Assembly (NCBI GenBank): GCA_003343765.1
Contig: QAKO01000056.1
Coordinates: forward strand, 1-9,762
Length of the DNA stretch: 9,762 nt
From: Bacillota bacterium
GTDB taxonomy: Bacteria; Bacillota; Clostridia; Christensenellales; Borkfalkiaceae
Reading direction: 5' to 3'
The translations under genes and the position numbers were made by a program. How positions within the stretch are numbered: the first letter of the stretch is position 1; the number at the start of each line of letters is the position of its first letter. The notes beneath the pieces were generated by a model. The model worked only from the letters and a program-made list of their open reading frames with translations, ran no database searches and was not told the origin of the DNA. Positions 1-5,692 of this stretch are shown here, in pieces.

Positions 1-260
1 TGCACAAGACTCGCAATGACAAGTATGAATGCCATCGTATAAAGATAATCCAACCCGAGCGGCAATAACACATAATTGTACAAAAGCCAGCAAAATACCG
101 ACGAGATCGCCATGACAAAAATAACGGCAAATCCCATTCCTGCCGCGTTCGACAGCTTCTTCGAAACTCCCAAAAACGGACATATCCCCTGATACTGCGA
201 CAAAACTATGTTCTGCGAGATCACCGCCGCAAACATGACCGATATCAACGAAACCGTCAT
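1..260 (-). CDS. rnfA: RnfA, membrane subunit of the Rnf ferredoxin:NAD+ oxidoreductase (partial, C terminus off window)
   Basis: The first 86 residues are present and the frame is still open at the left edge. The N terminus is hydrophobic and carries the RnfA/NqrE signature around Cys27 (QGICPFLGVSKK), followed by a Gly-Met-Gly stretch and further membrane helices ending in FILVIASLV. In the family, RnfA and RnfE are inverted-topology homologues, each giving two membrane cysteines to an intramembrane FeS centre; Cys27 is the first of these, and the second would lie beyond the edge. The ATG overlaps the rnfE stop by one base (TAATG), and an AGGAGG site inside the end of rnfE lies 7 nt upstream, so translation is probably coupled to rnfE. 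In clostridial operons rnfB follows rnfA; it is not in view. Confidence 0.95.
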   Translation of the reverse strand, partial: MTVSLISVMFAAVISQNIVLSQYQGICPFLGVSKKLSNAAGMGFAVIFVMAISSVFCWLLYNYVLLPLGLDYLYTMAFILVIASLV

Positions 261-931
261 TATGCCGCCTCCTTCATTGTCCCGACTTTACCGTCCGATA
301 AAGGCAGGGACTCTTTTTTCATGCGCTCTTTTTTCTCGTTCACTTTCTGGATCACGAAATTGAACAACGCCATCAGGCAGCCGAACACGATAAACCCGAA
401 CGCGCTCGCTCCTACGCCTTCCATGGCAGGAAATCCGGGGATCTTTATGCCCGCAAACGATCCGCCCGCAAAAAATTCACGCACGATCCCGATCAGGCAC
501 AGCGCTGCCGTAAACCCGAGTCCCATCGACACGCCGTCCAGCATACTGTACAGCGGCTTGTTGCACGACGCAAAACTCTCCGCTCTCGCCAAAATAATAC
601 AGTTCACTACAATCAACGCAATGAACGCCTGCATCGTTGAATACAGGTCGGGCAAATACCGCCGCATCACCATCTGCACGATGATAACGAACGTCGAGAT
701 GATCACGATATAACAAGGAATCCTCACTTTGTCGGGTATCACGTTCCGCAGAAGGCTCACAAACAGGTTGGAAAAAATCAGAACAAAAGTCGTCGCGATC
801 CCCATCGCAAACGCCTGCGACAAACTCGTCGTCATGGCGATCGTCGGACACGTCCCCAACACCAACACAAACGTCGGGTTGTTCTTCAGCAATCCGCCGA
901 GAAGAGTTTCTTTTACTTTCTGTTTATCCAT
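260..931 (-). CDS. rnfE: RnfE, membrane subunit of the Rnf complex
   Basis: A 223-residue polytopic membrane protein of the RnfE/NqrD family. Visible hallmarks are N18-N-P near the start, the Cys28 motif (LGTCPTIAMTTS), the second conserved membrane cysteine at Cys111 (VVNCIILARAE) and the D132-G-V-S-M-G-L-G segment. In the family, Cys28 and Cys111 pair with the equivalent cysteines of RnfA to hold an FeS centre that passes electrons across the membrane. Six helices are expected. The C terminus (about 195-223) is a Lys/Glu-rich cytoplasmic tail slightly longer than usual. The start ATG lies 8 nt inside the end of rnfG and follows a GGGAGGAGA ribosome site; the stop overlaps the rnfA start by one base. 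Product and start are well supported. Confidence 0.96.
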   Translation of the reverse strand: MDKQKVKETLLGGLLKNNPTFVLVLGTCPTIAMTTSLSQAFAMGIATTFVLIFSNLFVSLLRNVIPDKVRIPCYIVIISTFVIIVQMVMRRYLPDLYSTMQAFIALIVVNCIILARAESFASCNKPLYSMLDGVSMGLGFTAALCLIGIVREFFAGGSFAGIKIPGFPAMEGVGASAFGFIVFGCLMALFNFVIQKVNEKKERMKKESLPLSDGKVGTMKEAA

Positions 932-1508
932 TGTTCTCTCCTCCCTCTGCCAAATTTCCGTGCAATGCTTGTGTTTGCACTTCTTGATTATTGCCGTCTA
1001 TATAATACTGTACCGCCGCATTCACCGCATTCTTTACCGCCGTGGAACTCTTTGTAGCTCCGCTCACGACGTCCGTACCGAGAACATCGAGCGTTGCAAC
1101 TTCCTTGCCGATAAAATTCGCATAAAATTTCGCTTCGTCCAGCTTATTCAAAAAGGTTTCCGAATTCTCGCCCACAACGATCTTATCGATCTTTCCGTCT
1201 TTTACATAAACATACAGCTGAACACTTCCGCCGTAACCGCCTTTCCCTTCCGCAAGAAACGCATGATATACGCCGTCGTCAGATACCGCATAATAAACTA
1301 CGGATCCGTCCCCGTACGCTTTGCCATCTTCGTCTGTCATCTTGCTGAACGTCGCGCCCGTGTCCGCCGCAAACCGCTCATAGGTGGACTGCAAAGGATC
1401 GACATACGTCAGAATATTGAATGCTCCCAACAGGAGTCCGCTGCAAAGCGCGATCACCGCAAGAACCAGTACACATTTGAACATTGAACGAAATTTCGCT
1501 TTATCCAT
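924..1508 (-). CDS. rnfG: RnfG, covalent-FMN subunit of the Rnf complex
   Basis: A 194-residue protein with one N-terminal membrane anchor (about 10-32) and an extracytoplasmic FMN_bind domain. The domain shows the G91-Y-G-G segment, a YVKDGKIDKIVV strand pair and the flavin-attachment site D146-V-V-S-G-A-T152. In this family the last Thr of the S-G-A-T motif (here Thr152) receives FMN through a phosphoester bond made by ApbE; no apbE gene is in the window. RnfG carries electrons on the outer face between the other Rnf subunits. The ATG overlaps the end of rnfD by 8 nt and has a strong GGAGG site 6 nt upstream. Length is normal for the family. The Gln/Gly/Asn-rich end (about 172-194) looks unstructured. 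Its domain is clearly related to the two extra domains fused to RnfD upstream. Confidence 0.95.
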   Translation of the reverse strand: MDKAKFRSMFKCVLVLAVIALCSGLLLGAFNILTYVDPLQSTYERFAADTGATFSKMTDEDGKAYGDGSVVYYAVSDDGVYHAFLAEGKGGYGGSVQLYVYVKDGKIDKIVVGENSETFLNKLDEAKFYANFIGKEVATLDVLGTDVVSGATKSSTAVKNAVNAAVQYYIDGNNQEVQTQALHGNLAEGGENNG

Positions 1509-2301
1509 TTGCTCCCTCCTGCAATGCTCCCATCACTTCAAAACAACGGAGGATCATACCCTGCACAGATACATTCGTGACCGTCGCACTCGTTGTAATA
1601 TCCGACGCGATCTCGTCCCGCGTCATGTCCTCGATCTCCTGTTTCGTTTTTCCTAAAAACACAGGTTTATCACAGGTGTATCCGTAAGTGCTTTCCGCAA
1701 GCGTCGTGATCGCATATACTTTATTCGTCGAAGAATCCAACGTGATCGCATATTTCAACGCTTGTTTATAATTGTATTCGGTCAGATCCGCAACGCCCGC
1801 AATGGTAAACCTGTACAGCGTTCCGCTCCGTTCCGCAAGCGTTATGTTTTCGTCCGTATACGCCAAACGCTCATAACGCGCCATGTTGTAATCGTAAAAC
1901 GAAAAACACTCGAGAATCATTTCGCGCAGTTTTGTGTTTGTCTTGGTAGCCGAAAATTCACTGTCCGTCGAAAGATCCGTGTTCTGCAAAATTTCTGCGT
2001 AGGTCTTTCCCTCGAAAAAGGAAAGTTCCGCCGTATAACCCATCGTGCTCTGCGCTATGGGAACAACGTCCGTTACCGTATCCGTGTCCGCATCGACATA
2101 CACTTTGTATTCCAGATTCTGCACATATCCGCCCATGATCGGCGCGCCGCCCTGAACCGTAAACACATACTCGCCGCTCAGTTTTCGGCTCACTTCCTGC
2201 ACATAGGAATATACGCCGCTTTTATCGATATAGACATTGGTATAATTCGTTATCGGCACAAAGATCAACAGCATTGCCGCCAGCACGATGCAAAGCGAAC
2301 G
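1501..2301 (-). other. RnfD C-terminal extension: membrane helix plus duplicated FMN_bind-like domain
   Basis: This segment encodes RnfD residues 340-605. It starts with a helix that resembles RnfG's own anchor in placement (basic residues, then about 18 hydrophobic residues), so the rest should lie outside the cell. Copy 1 (about 1879-2238) and copy 2 (about 1519-1836) share STMGYT/STYGYT, FFEGKTYAEI/FLGKTKQEI, xSATxTN and REMILECF/QGMILRCF. The same order is seen in RnfG, which lies directly downstream. The simplest reading is duplication of an rnfG-like gene and in-frame fusion to rnfD. Whether FMN is attached cannot be told from sequence: the acceptor Thr is kept, but the Gly of S-G-A-T is Ser in both copies. 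Confidence 0.8.
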
Positions 2302-3318
2302 CATCGACCACTGCATCACTTGCGGCATCGGTTTCCCAGCCTTCGTCATCTGACCGAAACGCACCGGCAAAATGAATTTATCCATCATCGGTACAAACAG
2401 GTTCATGATCAGAATTGCAAGGGACGTACCCTCCGGATACGAACCAAACCGACGGATCAGCACCGTTATGACACCCAGTCCGAACGCATACAGCACACGG
2501 TTATATTTCCACTTCGGAGACGTCGCATAATCGGTCGCCATGAACACTGCCCCGAACAGCAATCCGCCCGAAAGAAGCTGCAAAAGCATTTCCTTCGCAC
2601 TTCCGTAACAAACCAGAAACATCACCGCCGACGTCAAAAGATACACGACGGGAATGCGCCAGTCGATCACCCTGCGCACTCCGAGATACACCCCTCCCGC
2701 AAGAATCGCTACCTTGCACGTTTCCCCGATGCTGCCGCCGACCGTTCCGAACAGAAGCTGCAGAACATAGCCCCAATATCCGCTCACTCCCATGAAAGAA
2801 CTTTGGAACGCCGCTGTGCCGCCGCTCAGATACGTAGGCGCCGTCACAATATCCGTCGAAAGAATGTTCCCGGATATATCAAAGCCGATGTATTTAGTCA
2901 TCACCGAGCTATACGCCAACAATAAAAATACGCGCGCCGTCGCCGCAGGGTTCGCAAAGTTCTTGCCCAATCCGCCGAACAGCATCTTCACGATAATGAT
3001 CGCAAATACGCCGCCGATGATCGGAATATACCACGGTGCGCGCGGCGGAAGATTCAGCCCGAGGATCAGCCCCGTGACCAATGCCGACAAATCAAAAGTA
3101 AAAGGTTTTTTCCGTATCAGGTTGTACAGCTGCTCCGAAAGGAAACAAGCCGACATACAGATCACGACCAGTGCCAGCGAATACAATCCGAAATACACTA
3201 CCCCGCACACAAGGCAAGGGATCAGCGCGATCAGGACATCCAGCATCACTGTGCGCGTCGACGAAGAATCCAGTTTATGCGGTGAAGCCGCCACCTTATA
3301 ATTGCTTATTTCTGCCAT
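1501..3318 (-). CDS. rnfD: RnfD with a C-terminal fusion of two RnfG-like FMN_bind-type domains
   Basis: A single 605-codon frame. Residues about 1-325 are a complete RnfD (NqrB/RnfD family): ten or so membrane helices, G115-G-L-G-K-N-F-A-N-P, the MATDYATSPKW segment near 260-270, and the typical end GTSLAILIMNLFVPMMDKF near 297-315. Its flavin-site region reads D156-I-V-T-A-P-T162, where most relatives have S-G-A-T. After a basic linker, a new membrane helix (about 341-358) leads to two tandem domains, about 361-480 and 495-600. Each has paired strands, a GYT segment, an FxGKTxxEI segment and a closing Asp-x5-Thr site (D452...T458 and D573...T579), like RnfG. Usual RnfD length is about 310-350, so some 265 residues are extra. 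The ATG follows the rnfC stop by 1 nt with a GGAGAGGAAGA site. The RnfD core is certain; function of the extension is inferred. Confidence 0.95.
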   Translation of the reverse strand: MAEISNYKVAASPHKLDSSSTRTVMLDVLIALIPCLVCGVVYFGLYSLALVVICMSACFLSEQLYNLIRKKPFTFDLSALVTGLILGLNLPPRAPWYIPIIGGVFAIIIVKMLFGGLGKNFANPAATARVFLLLAYSSVMTKYIGFDISGNILSTDIVTAPTYLSGGTAAFQSSFMGVSGYWGYVLQLLFGTVGGSIGETCKVAILAGGVYLGVRRVIDWRIPVVYLLTSAVMFLVCYGSAKEMLLQLLSGGLLFGAVFMATDYATSPKWKYNRVLYAFGLGVITVLIRRFGSYPEGTSLAILIMNLFVPMMDKFILPVRFGQMTKAGKPMPQVMQWSMRSLCIVLAAMLLIFVPITNYTNVYIDKSGVYSYVQEVSRKLSGEYVFTVQGGAPIMGGYVQNLEYKVYVDADTDTVTDVVPIAQSTMGYTAELSFFEGKTYAEILQNTDLSTDSEFSATKTNTKLREMILECFSFYDYNMARYERLAYTDENITLAERSGTLYRFTIAGVADLTEYNYKQALKYAITLDSSTNKVYAITTLAESTYGYTCDKPVFLGKTKQEIEDMTRDEIASDITTSATVTNVSVQGMILRCFEVMGALQEGANG

Positions 3319-3319
3319 T

Positions 3320-4603
3320 TCAGATCTTCCTCTCCGCTATGATTTTCTTTGCCAAACGCACGCTCTGCGCCAGGAATCGCTTCGCAGGGCATACATACGA
3401 ACAGCACCCGCAGGCAATGCAGGACGACGCTCCGTACCGCTTTGCTTCCGCGTAATCCTTTCTGAACAGGGCCTCTTCGATAAACGTCGGGGAAAGTCCC
3501 ATCGGGCAAGCCTGTATACACCTGCCGCAGCCGATGCATACGCTCGCTACTTTGTCTTCGCATTCCGTTTCGTCCAGGAAAAGAAGACTGGATGTCGTCT
3601 TGCTCGTGCAGACTTTCAGGGAAAACACCGCTTCCCCCATCATCGGCCCGCCGCTCACGATCCTCGCACAGTCCTCTTTTGCCCCGCAGTACTTCGCTAC
3701 ATCCCGCAACGGCGTTCCGTTTTTCACCCACAGGTTCGACGGCGTTTCGACACATTTTCCGCTTACCGTCATCACTCTTTCGTAACAAGGCAACCCTTCT
3801 TCCACAGCACGACACACACTCAGCACCGTATGCACATTCGCGACGACCACCCCTGCATCCACGGGCAGTTTCCCTTCCGGTACCACGCGTTTCGTGCAAC
3901 CGTAGATCAGCTGTTTTTCTGCGCCTTGCGGATACCTCGTGCGAAGGGCGCAAACCGTTATGTCTTTCGGACAAAGAGCTTTCAGCTTCGCGATCGCATA
4001 CGGTTTGTTCTTTTCAATGCCGATCACGGCATGCTTTGCACCGCACGCCTTCATCACATACCCGACCCCGCGCAGAAATTCTTCCGCGTATTCGACCATG
4101 ATACGGTAATCACAGGTGATGTACGGCTCGCATTCCGCTCCGTTCACCACCAACTCCTCCGCCCTGCCGCCGACATTGTACTTCACCGCGGCAGGAAATC
4201 CGGCACCGCCCATTCCGACGATCCCCGCTTCATCGATCCTTGCCAAAAGCTCTTCCGCCGTCGGATCCTTTAAAAGCGGAAGTTGCACGCTCTCATCGCT
4301 GTAATCATTCTCGATCAGAATATGGTCTCTTTTCTTCCCGGATGACGTGATATGCCCCACGACTCCCTTGACGATCCCCGCGACAGGCGAATAAATATTG
4401 GCGGACAATCCTTCCGCTTTCTTCGCAACCAACTGGCCGCGAAGCACCCGATCTCCCGCCGCCACGACCGGAATCGCCGGCTTCCCGATGTGCTGCGACA
4501 GCGGCAGCCATACTTTCTCCGGGTCGGGCATCTTCTTTATCTCCGCCCCCGCCGATAAATTTTTGCAGTCCTTGGGATGTACTCCCTTGTCAAATAATGT
4601 CAA
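3320..4603 (-). CDS. rnfC: RnfC, cytoplasmic FeS/FMN subunit of the Rnf complex
   Basis: A 427-residue soluble subunit that exchanges electrons with NAD(H). Domains in order: an N-terminal RnfC barrel (F4-D-K-G-V-H-P), a lipoyl/biotin-like fold with YSPVAGIV (71-78), a NuoF-like flavin/NADH domain with GMGGAGFP (130-137) and NGAECEPYITCDYR (154-167), then two [4Fe-4S] motifs, C356-x2-C359-x2-C362-x3-C366-P and C395-x2-C398-x2-C401-x3-C405-P. Both motifs are complete. The long C-terminal repeat tail of proteobacterial RnfC is absent, as usual in Firmicutes. I chose the TTG at 4603-4601 because GGAGG lies 6 nt upstream and the protein then begins as relatives do; an alternative TTG at 4624 adds seven residues (SGRRRI-type) and is less well placed. 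First gene of the rnf operon; its TGA is 1 nt before the rnfD ATG. Confidence 0.95.
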   Translation of the reverse strand: MTLFDKGVHPKDCKNLSAGAEIKKMPDPEKVWLPLSQHIGKPAIPVVAAGDRVLRGQLVAKKAEGLSANIYSPVAGIVKGVVGHITSSGKKRDHILIENDYSDESVQLPLLKDPTAEELLARIDEAGIVGMGGAGFPAAVKYNVGGRAEELVVNGAECEPYITCDYRIMVEYAEEFLRGVGYVMKACGAKHAVIGIEKNKPYAIAKLKALCPKDITVCALRTRYPQGAEKQLIYGCTKRVVPEGKLPVDAGVVVANVHTVLSVCRAVEEGLPCYERVMTVSGKCVETPSNLWVKNGTPLRDVAKYCGAKEDCARIVSGGPMMGEAVFSLKVCTSKTTSSLLFLDETECEDKVASVCIGCGRCIQACPMGLSPTFIEEALFRKDYAEAKRYGASSCIACGCCSYVCPAKRFLAQSVRLAKKIIAERKI

Positions 4604-4609
4604 AATCCG

Positions 4610-4614
4610 CCTCC
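4610..4614 (-). promoter_or_regulatory. Shine-Dalgarno site of rnfC that selects the TTG start
   Basis: GGAGG on the minus strand with a 6-nt spacer to TTG at 4603-4601. The more distal in-frame TTG at 4624 lacks a comparably spaced site. This decides the rnfC start. Confidence 0.75.
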
Positions 4615-4633
4615 GTCCCGACAAATTTTTTCT

Positions 4634-4660
4634 GTTTACCTTCCCGCGCTCGGCGTAAAC
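4634..4660 (-). promoter_or_regulatory. Inverted repeat in the rnf leader
   Basis: Within the predicted 5' leader of about 84 nt, GTTTAC (4655-4660) and GTAAAC (4634-4639) form a perfect 6-bp inverted repeat with a 15-nt spacer. A 10-bp palindrome TCTGCGCAGA lies just upstream at 4670-4679. Neither resembles the Rex operator known from clostridial redox genes, and neither is followed by a U-run, so an attenuator is not indicated. They may be a weak leader hairpin or operator half-sites, or chance. Confidence 0.3.
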
Positions 4661-4693
4661 TTCTCACACTCTGCGCAGACAACATTCGACGAT

Positions 4694-4722
4694 ATTGTAT
4701 CACATTTTCCATATTCTGTAAA
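4694..4722 (-). promoter_or_regulatory. Sigma-A-type promoter of the rnf operon
   Basis: On the minus strand, -35 TTTACA (4717-4722), a 17-nt spacer and -10 TACAAT (4694-4699). Each hexamer has five of six consensus bases and spacing is optimal. Transcription should start near 4687, leaving a leader of about 84 nt before rnfC. No terminator is visible between the upstream TSUP gene (stop at 4753) and this promoter, so read-through from upstream could add to rnf expression. Confidence 0.7.
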
Positions 4723-4752
4723 GAACTTGCAGCATTCTCACCGCGTATCCTT

Positions 4753-5145
4753 TCAGTTTTTTCTTTGTCTTTTTTCATCCGCCAATGCCTTCGCCCCTCC
4801 ATAAAACTGATACAGCGACAAGACACATAAAAACACCCCGAATGCCATCCGCAGCGCACTCGGCGCCACCTTCTGCACAAACAGCGCACCCACCACCGAC
4901 AACAGCGTCGCAGGGATCATCATCCATACCGCCCCCTTCGCATCCAGCAATCCGTTCTGCGCGTGCACCCGCAACGATAATATACTCATCGGCAGAAAAG
5001 TCAGCAGATTCACCGACTGCGCCATGTGCTGCGGTACACCGCAAAATATCGTAAGAAGCGGGATCAGAACCGTTCCGCCCCCCATACCCATTCCGCCTAA
5101 AACTCCGCCGGCAAACCCGACGATCAGCCATACCAAAAAACGCAT
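4753..5145 (-). CDS. Half-length TauE/SafE (TSUP) family membrane protein, second of a pair
   Basis: About 130 residues with four predicted membrane helices. It carries the family's N-terminal signature, a Gly-rich turn followed by a hydrophobic stretch (GGMGMGGGTVLIPLL), then an Asn-containing helix (QSVNLLTFLP). A full TSUP transporter is about 250 residues with two such four-helix repeats; this protein equals one repeat. Family members export sulfite, sulfoacetate or other small anions; the substrate cannot be read from sequence. The C terminus is a short Lys/Arg/Gln-rich tail. I prefer the ATG at 5145 (AGGGG with 7-nt spacing) over the GTG at 5148. It starts 10 nt after the stop of the upstream half-gene, and that stop codon is part of its ribosome site. 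Confidence 0.85.
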   Translation of the reverse strand: MRFLVWLIVGFAGGVLGGMGMGGGTVLIPLLTIFCGVPQHMAQSVNLLTFLPMSILSLRVHAQNGLLDAKGAVWMMIPATLLSVVGALFVQKVAPSALRMAFGVFLCVLSLYQFYGGAKALADEKRQRKN

Positions 5146-5155
5146 CACGCTTCCC

Positions 5156-5509
5156 CTAAAACAACATTTTAAGTCCAGCCGCCAGCATCACCGCCGCAAA
5201 TACCAACGTCGCCGTCGCAGGCGAGATCTTCCCCAACAGCCGCGCACCGGCAAATCCCCCCGCCAATACACCGATCCCCACCGCCAAAAATAATTCCGTC
5301 TCAAATAACCCTGCACATAAGTACACGATCGAACTCGCCAGACTCACCGGCAAAATGATCAGGATCGCCGTCGCGTGCGCGGCCAGCGGAGTCTTTTTCC
5401 CAACCGACGTCAGCAGCGGTACGACGATCATTCCGCCCCCGCCACCGAAAATTCCGTTCACCGCTCCCACCGCACAACCCGCTGCTGCCATCGCAGCATT
5501 CTGCTTCAT
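5156..5509 (-). CDS. Half-length TauE/SafE (TSUP) family membrane protein, first of a pair
   Basis: About 117 residues, four predicted helices, with the same Gly-rich signature near the N terminus (GIFGGGGGMIVVPLL) and a helix with AAHATAILIILP. As with its downstream partner, it is one half of the usual two-repeat TSUP fold. The two genes are close, in the same direction and related but clearly diverged, so a heterodimer forming one transporter is likely (inference). I chose the ATG at 5509, which has AGGA 5 nt upstream; an ATG at 5515 would add two residues but sits directly against the purine run. The frame is intact, with no sign that the pair is a single gene broken by mutation: each half has its own start, ribosome site and stop. 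Confidence 0.83.
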   Translation of the reverse strand: MKQNAAMAAAGCAVGAVNGIFGGGGGMIVVPLLTSVGKKTPLAAHATAILIILPVSLASSIVYLCAGLFETELFLAVGIGVLAGGFAGARLLGKISPATATLVFAAVMLAAGLKMLF

Positions 5510-5692
5510 TTTCATCCTTTTTTCTTCTTTAACTCCTCGCTTTTTTATTCAGTTTGCCCCATTTCTAAAAATTAATGAGATTTTCACCTTTTTTTTAACA
5601 TTATTGCTTGCATTTCATCGGGTTTTATATTAAAATAAGATAGTACGATTTAAAATATTTCTAAATCACAACGATCAGTAAAAAGGTGTTCT
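5510..5692. other. AT-rich divergent intergenic region
   Basis: This 183-nt region separates the leftward TSUP genes from the rightward surface-protein gene. It is markedly richer in A and T than its flanks, with several A or T runs. It holds a plausible rightward promoter. A leftward promoter must also be here if the TSUP pair is transcribed on its own, but only weak candidates are seen. No RNA gene, repeat or hairpin terminator was recognised. Confidence 0.6.
5608..5636 (+). promoter_or_regulatory. Candidate promoter of the large surface-protein gene
   Basis: -35 TTGCAT (5608-5613), 17-nt spacer, -10 TAAAAT (5631-5636). The -10 has five of six consensus bases; the -35 only keeps TTG. An overlapping alternative is TTGCTT (5604-5609) with TATATT (5626-5631) at 16 nt. 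Either gives a leader of roughly 50 nt before the AAAAGG ribosome site at about 5681-5686 and the ATG at 5693. Confidence 0.5.

Noticed and set aside
1762..2925. A 387-codon open frame on the plus strand opposite rnfD
   Set aside because: It is antisense to a clear RnfD, rich in Arg/His as expected for a shadow of a GC-biased gene, and has no recognisable domain.
3302..4273. A 323-codon plus-strand frame opposite rnfC
   Set aside because: Opposite strand of an intact RnfC with all cysteine motifs; Arg/His/Phe-rich composition typical of a shadow frame.
4590..4889. A 99-codon minus-strand frame spanning the rnf promoter region
   Set aside because: It overlaps the end of the second TSUP gene, the promoter and the start of rnfC in another frame; Arg-rich with no domain.
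4753..5509. The two TSUP half-genes as one gene broken by a frameshift or stop
   Set aside because: Each half has its own ribosome site and the Gly-rich N-terminal signature, and a 10-nt spacer with a stop separates them, which fits two genes better than decay.
5540..5580. A leftward promoter for the TSUP genes (TTTAGA, 16-nt spacer, TAAAAA on the minus strand)
   Set aside because: Both hexamers are poor and the region is so AT-rich that such matches are expected by chance.
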